Shown here in pieces: positions 39,082 to 49,533 of a stretch of 64,000 nucleotides of DNA (position 1 is its first letter; each line of letters begins with the position of its first letter). Made by a program: the position numbers and the translations under genes. Source of the stretch: Pseudoalteromonas rubra (lineage in GTDB: Bacteria; Pseudomonadota; Gammaproteobacteria; Enterobacterales; Alteromonadaceae). The notes under the pieces were generated by a model that saw only the letters and a program-made list of their open reading frames with translations, was not told the origin of the DNA and did no database searches. The stretch spans positions 62,001-126,000 of the forward strand of contig NZ_PNCI01000001.1 in assembly GCF_005887095.1 (NCBI RefSeq), read 5' to 3'.

Positions 39082-41004
39082 ATGGGTAAAATTATTGGAA
39101 TCGATTTAGGTACTACTAACTCTTGTGTAGCGGTACTTGATGGTGATAAAACACGCGTTATCGAGAACGCTGAAGGGGATCGTACAACGCCATCGGTTAT
39201 TGCATTTACCGAAGAGGGCGAAACGCTAGTAGGTCAACCGGCAAAACGTCAGGCTGTGACTAACCCTCAGAACACACTGTATGCAATCAAGCGTTTGATC
39301 GGTCGTCGTTTTGAAGACGAAGAAGTACAGCGCGACATCGGCATCATGCCATTTAAGATTGTTAAAGCAGATAATGGCGATGCGTGGGTTGAAGTACGTG
39401 GCGAAAAGCGTGCGGCACCTCAGATTTCTGCCGAAGTCCTGAAGAAAATGAAAAAGACTGCCGAGGATTTCCTGGGCGAAGAAGTTACAGAAGCAGTAAT
39501 CACTGTTCCTGCTTACTTCAACGACTCACAGCGTCAGGCAACAAAAGATGCCGGTCGTATTGCTGGTCTTGATGTAAAACGTATCATCAACGAACCAACA
39601 GCTGCGGCACTTGCCTACGGTATGGACAAAAAACAAGGCGACAACGTTGTTGCAGTGTATGACCTGGGTGGTGGTACATTCGATATCTCAATCATCGAGA
39701 TTGATGAAGTTGAAGGCGAGCACACATTCGAAGTACTTGCGACGAACGGTGACACGCACTTAGGTGGTGAAGATTTCGATAACCGCGTAATCAACTACTT
39801 GGTTGCTGAATTCAAGAAAGATCAGGGCATTGACCTGAAAACTGACCCGCTGGCAATGCAGCGTGTGAAAGAAGCAGCTGAAAAAGCGAAAATCGAGCTT
39901 TCATCTGCACAGCAAACTGAGGTGAACCTGCCTTATGTTACTGCTGACGCAACAGGTCCAAAGCACATGAACGTGAAGTTGACTCGTGCGAAACTTGAGT
40001 CTCTGGTTGAAGACCTGGTTGCGCAATCAATTGAGCCGCTGAAGCGTGCACTGGCTGATGCAGATCTGTCTGTAAGCGACGTAAATGACATCATCCTGGT
40101 GGGTGGTCAAACACGTATGCCACTGGTACAGAAGAAAGTTGCTGAGTTCTTCGGTAAAGAGCCACGCAAAGACGTTAACCCTGATGAAGCGGTGGCAGTA
40201 GGTGCTGCGGTTCAAGGTGGTGTACTTGCAGGTGACGTAAAAGACGTACTACTGCTTGACGTTTGCCCTCTGTCTCTGGGTATCGAGACCATGGGTCAAG
40301 TGATGACTGCGCTAATCGAGAAAAACACGACTATCCCTACTAAGAAGTCGCAAACTTTCTCAACAGCAGAAGACAATCAGTCTGCGGTAACGATTCATGT
40401 TCTTCAGGGTGAGCGTAAGCGTTCAAGCGACAACAAGTCTCTTGGTCAGTTCAACCTGGAAGGCATTCGTCCTGCGCAGCGTGGTGTACCACAAATCGAA
40501 GTAACCTTTGATGTTGACGCGGATGGTATCTTGCATGTATCTGCGAAAGACAAAGACACAGGTAAAGAGCAGAAGATCACGATTCAGGCGTCTTCAGGTC
40601 TGAGCGACGATGAAATCGAAAACATGGTTCGTGATGCAGAAGCAAATGCCGAAGAAGATAAGAAGTTCGAAGAGCTGGTAGGCGCTCGTAACCAGGCTGA
40701 TGCTTTGGTTCACGCAACTCGCAAGCAAGTAGAAGAAGCCGGTGATGCACTGCCAGCTGACGACAAAACAGCAATCGAAGCGGCACTGTCTGAGTTGGAA
40801 ACAGCGATTAAAGGCGAAAGCAAAGAAGAAATCGATGCTAAGACCCAGGCACTTGCAGAAAAATCTCAGAAGCTAATGGAAATTGCTCAGGCGAAAGCTC
40901 AGGCGCAACAACAAGCTGGCGGTGACGCAGGTGCACAGCAAGCAAACAAAGCTGACGACGATGTAGTAGATGCTGAGTTTGAAGAAGTAAAAGACGACAA
41001 GTAA
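39082..41004 (+). CDS. dnaK: Chaperone DnaK (Hsp70)
   Basis: A 640-residue Hsp70 with the nucleotide-binding signature [11 protein letters not shown] at the N-terminus, the interdomain linker region [16 protein letters not shown], and a substrate-binding domain and lid ending in the acidic [11 protein letters not shown]. It refolds and protects client proteins with DnaJ and GrpE. The frame opens seven codons upstream, but the ATG at 39082 has GGAGA and starts the conserved [10 protein letters not shown]. grpE is not adjacent; a thioesterase gene lies divergent upstream. dnaJ follows 225 bases downstream. Confidence 0.98.
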   Translation: MGKIIGIDLGTTNSCVAVLDGDKTRVIENAEGDRTTPSVIAFTEEGETLVGQPAKRQAVTNPQNTLYAIKRLIGRRFEDEEVQRDIGIMPFKIVKADNGDAWVEVRGEKRAAPQISAEVLKKMKKTAEDFLGEEVTEAVITVPAYFNDSQRQATKDAGRIAGLDVKRIINEPTAAALAYGMDKKQGDNVVAVYDLGGGTFDISIIEIDEVEGEHTFEVLATNGDTHLGGEDFDNRVINYLVAEFKKDQGIDLKTDPLAMQRVKEAAEKAKIELSSAQQTEVNLPYVTADATGPKHMNVKLTRAKLESLVEDLVAQSIEPLKRALADADLSVSDVNDIILVGGQTRMPLVQKKVAEFFGKEPRKDVNPDEAVAVGAAVQGGVLAGDVKDVLLLDVCPLSLGIETMGQVMTALIEKNTTIPTKKSQTFSTAEDNQSAVTIHVLQGERKRSSDNKSLGQFNLEGIRPAQRGVPQIEVTFDVDADGILHVSAKDKDTGKEQKITIQASSGLSDDEIENMVRDAEANAEEDKKFEELVGARNQADALVHATRKQVEEAGDALPADDKTAIEAALSELETAIKGESKEEIDAKTQALAEKSQKLMEIAQAKAQAQQQAGGDAGAQQANKADDDVVDAEFEEVKDDK

Positions 41005-41229
41005 TTGTTGACTTGTAAGCGCACACAGGCCTAGCCTGGAGTGCTAAACAGGGCCTGTTTATCCTTCAAGTTCTAGCGAATGGCAAAGGTAAGCAGGCTC
41101 TGACGTATTTAAATTAGAGCGGATAAGTGGACGAACAGAGGCACTAAGCCTCATCTGTGGCACAATTAAACACCTATTCGCCAGGCGGTCATCATAGTGG
41201 CTGATCGCTCAGTAAGATGTGTGAGAACT

Positions 41230-42360
41230 ATGTCAAAACAAGACTATTACGACGTTCTTGGGGTATCAAAAGACGCCGGTGAACGTGAGATTAAAAAGGC
41301 CTATAAACGCCTTGCAATGAAGTATCACCCAGACAGAACGGCGGGCGATGCTGAGCTGGAAGCAAAGTTTAAGGAAGTAAAAGAAGCCTACGAAGTCTTA
41401 ACGGATAGTCAAAAACGCCAGATGTATGATCAATACGGCCATGCTGCCTTTGAACAAAACGGTGGTGCAGGCCATGGTGGATTTGGCGGCGGTGCTGATT
41501 TTGGTGATATTTTCGGGGACGTATTCGGTGATATTTTTGGAGGTGGCAGACGCCAGTCTCGCCAGCAGCGCGGCGCAGATCTGAGATACAGCTTAGATCT
41601 GAGCCTTGAAGACGCGGTACGCGGTAAAGAAGTCGAAATCCAGGTGCCGACCTGGGTATCCTGTAAGCCTTGTGATGGTAGCGGTGCAAAGTCTGGGTCT
41701 AAACCAAAGACATGTCCTACCTGTCATGGTGCCGGTCAGGTACAGATGAGACAAGGTTTCTTTGCTGTACAGCAAACTTGTCCTACGTGTCAGGGAAGCG
41801 GGCAGGTCATTTCTGATCCGTGTGATAGCTGTCACGGGCAGGGTCGCGTAGAGAAAACTAAAACACTGTCTGTCAAAATCCCTGCGGGCGTTGATACGGG
41901 CGATCGTATCAGGTTGTCCGGAGAGGGCGAAGCGGGTATGCACGGAGCGCCGGCCGGTGACTTGTATGTTCAGGTGAGCGTGAGAGAGCACCCCATTTTT
42001 GTTCGAGATGGGAATAACCTATATTGCGAAGTGCCGATCAGCTACACCACAGCAGCTTTAGGTGGCGAGATTGAAGTACCGACCCTTGATGGCCGTGCTA
42101 ACCTAAAAGTGCCTTCTGAGAGCCAGACTGGCAAAATGTTCAGAATGCGCGGCAAAGGTGTGAAATCAGTGCGTAGCGGCGCTGTCGGTGATTTGATCTG
42201 TAAAGTCGTGATAGAAACACCGGTTAACCTTAATGAGAGACAAAAAGAGCTATTAAAAGAATTGGAAGAGAGCATGGGCAGCGATGCGGGTAAAAACCGC
42301 CCCAAGGCTCAAGGGTTCTTTGATGGCGTGAAGAAATTCTTTGATGATCTGACCAAGTAA
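41230..42360 (+). CDS. dnaJ: Chaperone DnaJ (Hsp40)
   Basis: A 376-residue class I J-protein that stimulates DnaK ATPase. J domain (1-70) with the HPD motif in KYHPDRT, a Gly/Phe-rich linker ([18 protein letters not shown]), four zinc-finger repeats ([32 protein letters not shown]) and the C-terminal peptide-binding domains. The ATG at 41230, 11 codons into the open frame, starts the conserved [11 protein letters not shown]. It may be read through from dnaK or from a promoter in the 225-base gap. Confidence 0.98.
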   Translation: MSKQDYYDVLGVSKDAGEREIKKAYKRLAMKYHPDRTAGDAELEAKFKEVKEAYEVLTDSQKRQMYDQYGHAAFEQNGGAGHGGFGGGADFGDIFGDVFGDIFGGGRRQSRQQRGADLRYSLDLSLEDAVRGKEVEIQVPTWVSCKPCDGSGAKSGSKPKTCPTCHGAGQVQMRQGFFAVQQTCPTCQGSGQVISDPCDSCHGQGRVEKTKTLSVKIPAGVDTGDRIRLSGEGEAGMHGAPAGDLYVQVSVREHPIFVRDGNNLYCEVPISYTTAALGGEIEVPTLDGRANLKVPSESQTGKMFRMRGKGVKSVRSGAVGDLICKVVIETPVNLNERQKELLKELEESMGSDAGKNRPKAQGFFDGVKKFFDDLTK

Positions 42361-42400
42361 TTCGACACTCGTCGTTTACAATGTCTAACGCTCGAAAAAC

Positions 42401-42427
42401 AAACGGCGCTTAATTGCGCCGTTTTCT
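42401..42427 (+). terminator. dnaJ terminator
   Basis: Stem AAACGGCGC / GCGCCGTTT with a 6-base loop and a T run. It lies 40 bases after the dnaJ stop. Confidence 0.9.
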
Positions 42428-42428
42428 C

Positions 42429-42650
42429 TCAGTTTAAAAGCATGAGATAGTCCATATCTCCAGTGCATTTACACGCCAGCACTGTTCGACTGTGTCCTGT
42501 TAAGAGAAGTCCATCGTTACAGCCCAATCGCTTGCACTTGGACGCACAGGCCACACTGCTTTCCCAAAAATGGTATTCATTGGTCAAAAAAGACAGAGCA
42601 ACGTAGCTAACCGCACATACGGCCGCGATACGAACAAGACGCCTGTTCAT
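42429..42650 (-). CDS. Small membrane-anchored protein with four clustered cysteines
   Basis: A 73-residue protein of unrecognised family. The N-terminus (MNRRLVRIAAVCAVSYVALSFL) is a signal or anchor helix; the rest carries Cys residues in SVACASKCKRLGCNDG and ACKCTGDM, which could form disulfides or bind metal after export. The ATG at 42650 has a TTGGAG site five bases upstream; an upstream TTG is less likely. It shares the intergenic hairpin with dnaJ and is divergent from ybaK. Confidence 0.55.
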   Translation of the reverse strand: MNRRLVRIAAVCAVSYVALSFLTNEYHFWESSVACASKCKRLGCNDGLLLTGHSRTVLACKCTGDMDYLMLLN

Positions 42651-42796
42651 AACGACTCCAAGCTGCAATAATACAGTGCGTATAGAGTTAATAAGACTTT
42701 AGTCTAATTTAGCGCTTTGTCCACCATCAGGTAAGTTAAAATTCAGATAAAGCGCACTTGCTTACTTTTAGATAGCCAGGAAAAGGAAAACCGGGC

Positions 42797-43255
42797 ATGA
42801 CCCCTGCGATAACCTTACTCGAACACCATAAGGTCAGCTATCAAGTTTTGAAGTTTGACCACGACCCAGATATAACCGATTTTGCACACGAAGCGATAGA
42901 AGCGCTGGGACTGTCACCCAACCAAGTGTTTAAAACTTTAGTGATCAGTGTAGATGGTAAGCTGAGTGTCGCGGTCACACCGGCAACTCAGTTGGTTGAC
43001 TTAAAGGTATTTGCTAAGCGCTGCAAAGGAAAAAAAGCGCAGCTAGCTACTCAACAACAAGCAGAAAACGCAACCGGGTATCAACTTGGCGGTATTAGCC
43101 CCTTCGCGCATAAGAAGCGCTTGCCCGTCATGCTACATAGCTCAGCGCTAAGTCATGATACGATCTACGTGAGTGGCGGGCGACGGGGGTTAGAGTTAGC
43201 CGTGAGTCCCATTTCTTTACAAGCTGTCTGCTCAGCGCAGGTAGCTGACTTCTGA
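42797..43255 (+). CDS. ybaK: Cys-tRNA(Pro)/Cys-tRNA(Cys) deacylase YbaK
   Basis: A 152-residue free-standing editing protein that hydrolyses Cys-tRNA(Pro) made by ProRS. The YbaK fold markers are present: TPAITLLEHHKVSYQVLKFDHDP split over the start, NQVFKTLVI, KLSVAVTPA and the conserved GYQLGGISPFAHKK with the Lys/Gly-rich end (SGGRRGLEL). Start ATG with AAGGA upstream. Monocistronic. Confidence 0.92.
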   Translation: MTPAITLLEHHKVSYQVLKFDHDPDITDFAHEAIEALGLSPNQVFKTLVISVDGKLSVAVTPATQLVDLKVFAKRCKGKKAQLATQQQAENATGYQLGGISPFAHKKRLPVMLHSSALSHDTIYVSGGRRGLELAVSPISLQAVCSAQVADF

Positions 43256-43489
43256 GTTGGCCCACCAACCCTGTGCGATAACTCCTTCTGTAAAAGAGAA
43301 GGCTATACCTCATCAATGTTTATTTTTGAGTAAAAAACAGACAAAGAAAGCATTTCAGCGAACACCTGTAAGCTATTAATTCTTTATGAGTTTTTTAAAC
43401 AACTCAGACCTTTCAGTAAAAAAGCCGTTAAAAAAAGGCTTAGAGTAATTGATCTAAACGAAATTTTGTGCCGTAATGTAACTATATCA

Positions 43490-43506
43490 ATCTGGTCGGA
43501 TGAGTT
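43490..43506 (+). promoter_or_regulatory. FadR-like operator overlapping the fadE ribosome site
   Basis: ATCTGGTCGGATGAGTT matches 14 of 17 positions of the recalled FadR consensus AGCTGGTCCGAYNTGTT. It ends four bases before the fadE ATG at 43511. Function is inferred. Confidence 0.55.
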
Positions 43507-43510
43507 TATT

Positions 43511-45763
43511 ATGAGTTTAAGAACACAACTAAGAAAAATATTGCCTAGCATTTCAGTTACCGAGCAAGAAGCGCTTGATGCAGGAGATGTCTGGCTCGAA
43601 GGCTCAATCTATCGCGGCAAACCAGACTTTGACGCATTGCGTGCGGTACCAGAAGCCAAATTAAGCAGTGAAGAACAAGCTTTCCTGGATGGTCCTGTAC
43701 AGGAACTGATGGCGATGATCGATGACTCTGTGATCCAGAACGAAAAGCACTTGCCAGATCACATCCTTGAGTTTTTGAAAAAAGAGCGCTTTTTCTCTCT
43801 TATTATTCCAAAAGAGTACGGCGGCAGAGAGTTCAGCCCTTATGCAAACTCAACCATAGTTGGCACCATTGCAACCAAATCATCTGCAGTGGCAGTGACG
43901 GTCATGGTACCTAATTCATTGGGTCCGGGTGAACTGCTGATGCACTACGGCACTAAAGAGCAGCAGGCACACTACTTGCCGCGCCTGGCGAACGGAACTG
44001 ACATTCCGTGTTTCGCGTTAACCAGCCCAGAAGCGGGTTCAGATGCGGGTGGTATTCCTGATCAAGGGATCGTAACCAAAGGTCAATACAACGGTGAAGA
44101 GGTTCTGGGTCTGGAAGTGACCTGGGACAAACGCTATATCACTCTGGCACCGATTGCCACAGTGCTGGGCCTTGCGTTTAAAGTTCTGGACCCGCAAGGT
44201 TTGTTAGGTGGTAAAGAATCTTTAGGAATTACCTGTGCGTTAATCCCCAAATCGCATCCTGGTGTTGAACTGGGCAATCGCCACGACCCTATGGGTATTC
44301 GTTTCTATAACGGGACTACACGTGGTGAGAAGGTGTTCATTCCAATGGACTTTATTATTGGTGGCCAGCAAAACATCGGCCGAGGTTGGCAGATGCTAGT
44401 GAGCTGCCTGGGTGCTGGTCGTGGTATTTCATTGCCTGCACTGGGCGTATCTACCAGTCAGGTTGCGCTTAAGTCAGCGTCTGAGTACGCAGCAGTGCGT
44501 GAGCAGTTCGGGTTGGCAATTGGTCAGTTTGAAGGCATTCAGGAAAAACTGGCTGATATCGCGGGCAAAACTTACTTGCAAGAAGCCATGCGTGTTTTAA
44601 CTACAGAAGGTCTGGGAATGGGACTGAAGCCTTCAGTGGTCACGGCAATTGCAAAGTATCACATGACGGAAACAGGCCGAGACGTACTGGACTCCGCAAT
44701 GGATATCTTAGCGGGTAAAGCCATTCAGAACGGTCCACAAAATACGCTTGCCAGCGGGTACGTGGCTCAACCCATTGCAATTACGGTAGAAGGTGCCAAT
44801 ATCCTTACCCGTAACCTGATGATTTTTGGCCAGGGGGTAATGCGCTGTCATCCCTACCTGCAGTCAATGGTTGAAGCAATTCACAGCGAAGAGGCTAACG
44901 CTGACAAGACCTTTAACAAGATTTTGCGTAAAACAGTTGGCTACAGCGTTGCAAACAGCTTACGTGCATTCAAGTTGGGTTTGCTTCCCTTCACTGCGGG
45001 CAGTAAATCAAGCCTGCCAGAAGTACAACAATATGAAAAAGCTGCACAGCGTTTGTCAGCAAAACTGGCAGTGTATGCAGACTTTTCACTACTTGTTTTG
45101 GGCGGAAAGTTGAAACAAGCTGAAATGTTGTCTGCGCGTTTGGGCGACGTGATGAGTTATCTGTATGCAGCAATGGCTTCTATTAAGTACTACGAGCAAA
45201 AAGTGGCTGTTACAGACCGAGAGGCTGCCGCACCTTACTTCCACTATGCAACACGATATGCACTGGTTGAAGCAGAGCAGGCACTGCATAAATTCCTGGA
45301 TAACTTCCCGGCACCTGGTACGCGTAAGTTTATGCGAGTACTGACAATGCAGTTTAGCCATTCAATGCCGCAGATTAACGACGATATGATACGTGAACTG
45401 GCGACGGCAGCACAGTTGGATACGGCGTTTAAAGCCCAGTTGACACATCTGGTTAAGCCTCAAGCGGGCGATGGACACGACATCAACGAGCAAGCATATA
45501 AAGCTAAGATTGCATGTTTGGATCTGCTGAGCAAAGTGAAGAAGGCCCTGAAGAAGCGTGAAATCAAAGCGGGTGTGCGTTTCTATGAAACACTGGACAA
45601 CGCCTTGATTGCCAAAGTTATCACTGAGACCGAGTATGCCCAGCTGATTGACTACAACCGCAAACGTGAAAAAGCGATTCGTGTTGACGAGTTTGACTTT
45701 GACCTTAACCTACTGGACGGCCAGGCAGTGTCAGGCAATGTAAAGTCTGCAGTTAATCAATAA
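43511..45763 (+). CDS. fadE: Acyl-CoA dehydrogenase, FadE type
   Basis: A 750-residue flavoenzyme that starts beta-oxidation by forming trans-2-enoyl-CoA. It is the long bacterial FadE form with an acyl-CoA dehydrogenase core (about 75-480: PKEYGGREFSPYANSTI, CFALTSPEAGSDAG, YAAVREQFGLAIGQFEGIQE, and AKYHMTETGRDVLD) and a C-terminal DUF1974 domain. E. coli FadE is 814. The ATG at 43511 is chosen because it is the only one near GGATGAG. No other fad gene is adjacent. A FadR-like site lies across the ribosome-binding region. Confidence 0.93.
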   Translation: MSLRTQLRKILPSISVTEQEALDAGDVWLEGSIYRGKPDFDALRAVPEAKLSSEEQAFLDGPVQELMAMIDDSVIQNEKHLPDHILEFLKKERFFSLIIPKEYGGREFSPYANSTIVGTIATKSSAVAVTVMVPNSLGPGELLMHYGTKEQQAHYLPRLANGTDIPCFALTSPEAGSDAGGIPDQGIVTKGQYNGEEVLGLEVTWDKRYITLAPIATVLGLAFKVLDPQGLLGGKESLGITCALIPKSHPGVELGNRHDPMGIRFYNGTTRGEKVFIPMDFIIGGQQNIGRGWQMLVSCLGAGRGISLPALGVSTSQVALKSASEYAAVREQFGLAIGQFEGIQEKLADIAGKTYLQEAMRVLTTEGLGMGLKPSVVTAIAKYHMTETGRDVLDSAMDILAGKAIQNGPQNTLASGYVAQPIAITVEGANILTRNLMIFGQGVMRCHPYLQSMVEAIHSEEANADKTFNKILRKTVGYSVANSLRAFKLGLLPFTAGSKSSLPEVQQYEKAAQRLSAKLAVYADFSLLVLGGKLKQAEMLSARLGDVMSYLYAAMASIKYYEQKVAVTDREAAAPYFHYATRYALVEAEQALHKFLDNFPAPGTRKFMRVLTMQFSHSMPQINDDMIRELATAAQLDTAFKAQLTHLVKPQAGDGHDINEQAYKAKIACLDLLSKVKKALKKREIKAGVRFYETLDNALIAKVITETEYAQLIDYNRKREKAIRVDEFDFDLNLLDGQAVSGNVKSAVNQ

Positions 45764-45785
45764 GCAGCAAAATACTATTTTCTAC

Positions 45786-45812
45786 AAAGCCCCGTTTAAC
45801 CGGGGCTTTTTC
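45786..45812 (+). terminator. fadE terminator
   Basis: A perfect 9-base stem AAAGCCCCG / CGGGGCTTT with loop TTTAAC and a T tract. It lies 22 bases after the fadE stop. Confidence 0.92.
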
Positions 45813-45924
45813 GTAAGCCTTTGTCATAGCTGTCCTTGAAGTATTTGTAGACGTGTTACACTGTGAGATAAACATATCTTCAGTACGTTATTGTCAACAT
45901 AAACTTAAGAACTCAGGGAATGTT

Positions 45925-46878
45925 ATGTCAGCCTCCGCACTTGTTTCACACGTCATGACCATGTTGCCAGATTCGCAGCACAGCCAAGCGCTGTGGAGTG
46001 GCTGTGGCCATATTTATAAGTTCACTTATCAGGGCGACATGCTCGTTGCGAAAGTGGCGACTGTGCCCGCGCAGCTCGATCATAGGCATATTACCCAAAG
46101 CGAGCATTCGCTGCACCGCAAGTTTCGCTCCTATGAAAAGGAACTGATGTTTTATCGCGATACAGCGCAAAGTTATGCTAGTGAATGTGCTTTGCCAGAG
46201 GTAAAAGCTGTTGCAAATCATAATCAGGTTTTTATCTCTGTGTTTACTGACTTTGAAGCTCAGGGGTATCACAACATCAGCAAAGCAGACCCTTCGCACG
46301 TCACTCAAATGATGACATGGCTTGCGCGTTTTCACGCAATAGGGCTTGTCAGTTCGCCCTCGCGCGGTACATACGGACGAGGAAATTACTGGCATTTAAG
46401 CACACGCCCAGACGAGTATGAACGCATGATGTCTGGCCTACTTAAAAGCAGTGCGAACCAGATTGACCAACGATTGCTGGATTGTCCCTATCAGACCTTA
46501 ATTCATGGAGATGCAAAATTGGCAAATTTCGCTTTTTCTCGGAACCAGGCGTTGGGCTACGATTTCCAGCATATAGGAGAGGGTATTGGAGTTGCTGATG
46601 TTATGCTGCTGCTTAGTAGTTTGTATTGTGGACGCGACCTGGAGTTACATGCTGAGCAGTATCTTGACGTGTACTTTGAGCAGCTATCGGAGGCATTAGC
46701 TGAGCACTGGCCCAAAGAGCAGTTTCTTGATCTGGAAAAGTGCTGGCGACACCTATGGACGTTTGTGTGGGCGGATTTTCATCGTTTTTTACTTGGCTGG
46801 AAACCTGACCATGAAAAACTGACATCATACATGCTCCATCAAACAGAGCTTTGCCTTGAACAACTCGGAGAAGCGTAA
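45925..46878 (+). CDS. Phosphotransferase, choline/ecdysteroid-kinase-like
   Basis: A 317-residue kinase-like protein of the aminoglycoside/choline-kinase clan. Brenner-type catalytic loop LIHGDAKLANF (HGD) and the metal-binding GYDFQHIGEGIGVAD (D-F-Q) are intact, and ADVMLLLSSLY follows as in this family. The substrate is not evident. The ATG at 45925 has AGGGAATG upstream; the frame opens 24 codons earlier. Its stop TAA shares a base with the ATG of the EamA gene (TAATG), so the two are translationally coupled. Confidence 0.75.
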   Translation: MSASALVSHVMTMLPDSQHSQALWSGCGHIYKFTYQGDMLVAKVATVPAQLDHRHITQSEHSLHRKFRSYEKELMFYRDTAQSYASECALPEVKAVANHNQVFISVFTDFEAQGYHNISKADPSHVTQMMTWLARFHAIGLVSSPSRGTYGRGNYWHLSTRPDEYERMMSGLLKSSANQIDQRLLDCPYQTLIHGDAKLANFAFSRNQALGYDFQHIGEGIGVADVMLLLSSLYCGRDLELHAEQYLDVYFEQLSEALAEHWPKEQFLDLEKCWRHLWTFVWADFHRFLLGWKPDHEKLTSYMLHQTELCLEQLGEA

Positions 46879-47693
46879 TGCTGATGGCTTTGTTCAGTGC
46901 TCTATGCTGGGCGTGCTTTGATTTCTTGCGCAAGCAATTGGCTCAGCAATTTAGCGCACCTTTAATGTCAATTATGTTCAGTTTGCTGGTGTTACCTGGC
47001 TACCTGATTTACTGGGCCTGGCTCGAAGCCCCTCTGCCTGATGCGGCGTACTTTATTCCGGGCACAGTCAGTGGATTGCTTGCCGCTCTGGGCAGCGTGT
47101 GTTTTATTCGCGGTTTGGCGGTAGGAAAAATTGCTGTAATGCTCCCTTTATTGTCTATCACTCCTGTGGTGTCTGGCGCTTTTGCTTGGGCCTGGTTAGG
47201 AGAACCCTTGGGTGAAGCTGAGCTGGTGGCCTTGGCGGCCATTACCCTGGGGTCGTTTATATTGCAAGGAGGCAGGCTGTCAATGGCAGAGCGGGGCACT
47301 GGGTACATGCTGGTAACCGCTTTGTGCTGGGGGATGTGCATTGTATTCGATAAACAAGCACTGGAGTTTGGCAGTGTCAGCTTTCATCTGATTTTTCTGA
47401 CTTTGTCTGTGGTACTCATAAACAGTATTGTTTTCAGGCCTGAGTTACCCATTAAATCAATTTTGAGTTTCAAATGGCAGTGGGGGTGTGCGGCATTCGT
47501 GTTTTCGTTTGCTGTGTTAGGTCAGTTAATTGCTTTACAACAGTTGCAGCCCGGAGTTATGGAAGCCATTAAACGTGCGATCGGTATTATCAGTGCGGCA
47601 ATACTTGGTGTTTATTTTTACAAAGAAACTCTAAAACGCCACCAGTGGTTCAGTATCTTTGTGATCCTTGCCGGGACCTTGTCCTTATACTAA
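46878..47693 (+). CDS. EamA-family (DMT) transporter
   Basis: A 271-residue inner-membrane protein with ten hydrophobic helices in two EamA halves: FLRKQLAQQFSAPLMSIMFS and LPLLSITPVVSGAFAWAWLGEPL in the first, MLVTALCWGMCIVFDKQALE and the AIKRAIGIISAAILGVYFYKE end in the second. Members export metabolites such as amino acids or take part in cell-surface sugar modification. Translation is coupled to the kinase-like gene by a one-base overlap, hinting that they act on the same compound. Confidence 0.85.
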   Translation: MLMALFSALCWACFDFLRKQLAQQFSAPLMSIMFSLLVLPGYLIYWAWLEAPLPDAAYFIPGTVSGLLAALGSVCFIRGLAVGKIAVMLPLLSITPVVSGAFAWAWLGEPLGEAELVALAAITLGSFILQGGRLSMAERGTGYMLVTALCWGMCIVFDKQALEFGSVSFHLIFLTLSVVLINSIVFRPELPIKSILSFKWQWGCAAFVFSFAVLGQLIALQQLQPGVMEAIKRAIGIISAAILGVYFYKETLKRHQWFSIFVILAGTLSLY

Positions 47694-47756
47694 GGAGCAA
47701 GCTAAGTGCCTGCTCCCAGAGCGACAACCTCGTCCATGAGCGCTGCCTTTGTTTAA

Positions 47757-49397
47757 TTACTTACATTGTGCACCTTTGCGCCATACATTGCTGAAGATGT
47801 CAGGACGAGCGCCCAGTGACCACCAGGTAGCCTGATACTCGTAGCCTTTGTAAGACACTTTATCGCCTGTGTTGTAGTAGGTGCCTGAATTCCAAGCTTC
47901 AACACCGCTACAGCCTCCACCATTGCCACCATCTGTGACAGTAACGCTCAGGCTCTTAGTCGCCGTTTTGTTGTTTGAACCAGTCACTGTCAGGGTTACG
48001 TTATATGTGCCTGCCTGTGCATAAGTGTGACTAGGGCTGGTTTGTGAGCTTGAATTACCATCACCAAAGCTCCAGCTATAAGAGCCTGCGCTTGATTTGT
48101 TGCTGAACTGAACGCTCAGGCCGTTTGGTGTTGCTGAGAAGTCGGCGATAAGGCCTGGACCACTGCAGTTTCCATTTGTCAGATAGTCATAGGCAGCTTT
48201 TGCCTGTACGATACCGTGGCCGTAATAGTTATCGCGTCCAGCAGCACCTTTGTCCTTCGCAGTTGCATTCAACGCAGAGCGGATCTGATCTGCACTACAA
48301 CTTGGGAAGTTGCTCCAGACCAGTGCTGCCACACCTGAGACGTGAGGTGTGGCCATGGATGTACCGCTGATGCTCTTATAGCCATTGTCATTCCAGGTTG
48401 AATTAACATTCACGCCCGGGCCTGCAATTTCAACCTGGCTGTTGTACTGTGAAAATGAGGCGACTCTTTCAGAGCTATCGACAGCCGCAACAGAAACAAC
48501 TGCGTCATAAGAGGCTGGGTAGCTGAATGAGCTATTAGAGCCATTACCAGCTGCTGCGATGTGTAACATGCCACGCTGAGCACTTTGGGCAAAGGCATTG
48601 CGTTCTGCTGTTGAGCTACCGCTGCCTCCTAAGCTCATACTGGTTACGTTTGCGCCTGCTGCTTCACATTGCTCGATCGCTTTTATCAGGTCTGAACCGT
48701 AAGCCCAGCGGCCCTGGTCATTGAAGACCTTTACAATATGTAAGCCAAGTTGACCCGACGGATTGACACCAACCACACCCTGGCCATTGCCACCAAGGGC
48801 TGCAATCGTACCCGCAACGTGTGTACCGTGGCCATTGCCATCCTGATACCAGTTGCCAGTGTTATAAGAGCCGTGACCGTCGTTACCGGTAACACCTGTG
48901 TTTGGCAGGTCAGGGTGGCCGCGTGTGTAGCCAGTATCCATGATACAGACTTTCTTGTTTCCGGCACTGCTATCACTAACCTGGTTTGCCTGAACCATAG
49001 TAATACCGTAAGGGACTGACTCTGCGTAAGGAGAGATAGCTTGGCTGCTCACTTCAGGTAGAAAACGCTTAGGATCCACCTCTACAGATTCAACGTTTCC
49101 ACTGGCTTCCAGTTCTGCTAATTGTTCAGAGGTTAATTCCATAACAACAGCATTGACACTTGGCAAAGTCTCAATCGCTTCAACATTGGCCTGTGAAGCG
49201 ATGCTGACAAGGCCCTGCGCTTTAAACTGAGACAGTTCTGCGCCTGATACACGCATAGGAAGTGTATTAGCAACTGCAGAGTCTTTGACTGTAACGATGA
49301 CACGCTGCGTTTCAGCGGCTTGCGCTGTGCCTAGTGCTGCTGTGACACCCAGGGCCAGCAATGAGTATTTTACGCCTGTTAGAACTTTGGTTTTCAT
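47757..49397 (-). CDS. Secreted subtilisin-like protease with PKD and chitin-binding domains
   Basis: A 546-residue S8 serine protease. Order: signal peptide (cleaved near TAQA, residue 27), inhibitor I9-type propeptide (about 31-112), catalytic domain (about 130-405) with Asp154 (IMDTGY), His190 (GHGTHVAG), the oxyanion Asn285 (AAAGNG) and Ser347 (GTSMATPHVSG), a PKD domain (about 415-488, SWSFGDGN), and a carbohydrate-binding type-5/12 (chitin-binding) domain at the end (VEAWNSGTYYNTGDKVSYKG). It probably helps attack chitin-protein material. No partner gene is adjacent; a 14-base palindrome lies about 140 bases upstream. Confidence 0.95.
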   Translation of the reverse strand: MKTKVLTGVKYSLLALGVTAALGTAQAAETQRVIVTVKDSAVANTLPMRVSGAELSQFKAQGLVSIASQANVEAIETLPSVNAVVMELTSEQLAELEASGNVESVEVDPKRFLPEVSSQAISPYAESVPYGITMVQANQVSDSSAGNKKVCIMDTGYTRGHPDLPNTGVTGNDGHGSYNTGNWYQDGNGHGTHVAGTIAALGGNGQGVVGVNPSGQLGLHIVKVFNDQGRWAYGSDLIKAIEQCEAAGANVTSMSLGGSGSSTAERNAFAQSAQRGMLHIAAAGNGSNSSFSYPASYDAVVSVAAVDSSERVASFSQYNSQVEIAGPGVNVNSTWNDNGYKSISGTSMATPHVSGVAALVWSNFPSCSADQIRSALNATAKDKGAAGRDNYYGHGIVQAKAAYDYLTNGNCSGPGLIADFSATPNGLSVQFSNKSSAGSYSWSFGDGNSSSQTSPSHTYAQAGTYNVTLTVTGSNNKTATKSLSVTVTDGGNGGGCSGVEAWNSGTYYNTGDKVSYKGYEYQATWWSLGARPDIFSNVWRKGAQCK

Positions 49398-49533
49398 AAG
49401 TTTACCTTTATTACATGTTGTTAACCCTTATAACTAAAACAGGGAATGCTAGCGCTGTCAATAATGAAAAAATTAGGAATATTTGCTTGGGGATTTTTTA
49501 TACTATTGAGGCTGGTTTCGTGGATAGAAATTT

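Noticed and set aside
41005..41229. Possible small RNA between dnaK and dnaJ
   Set aside because: Only short, weak inverted repeats (for example AAACAG-GGC-CTGTTT at 41046-41060) and no promoter-plus-terminator pair.
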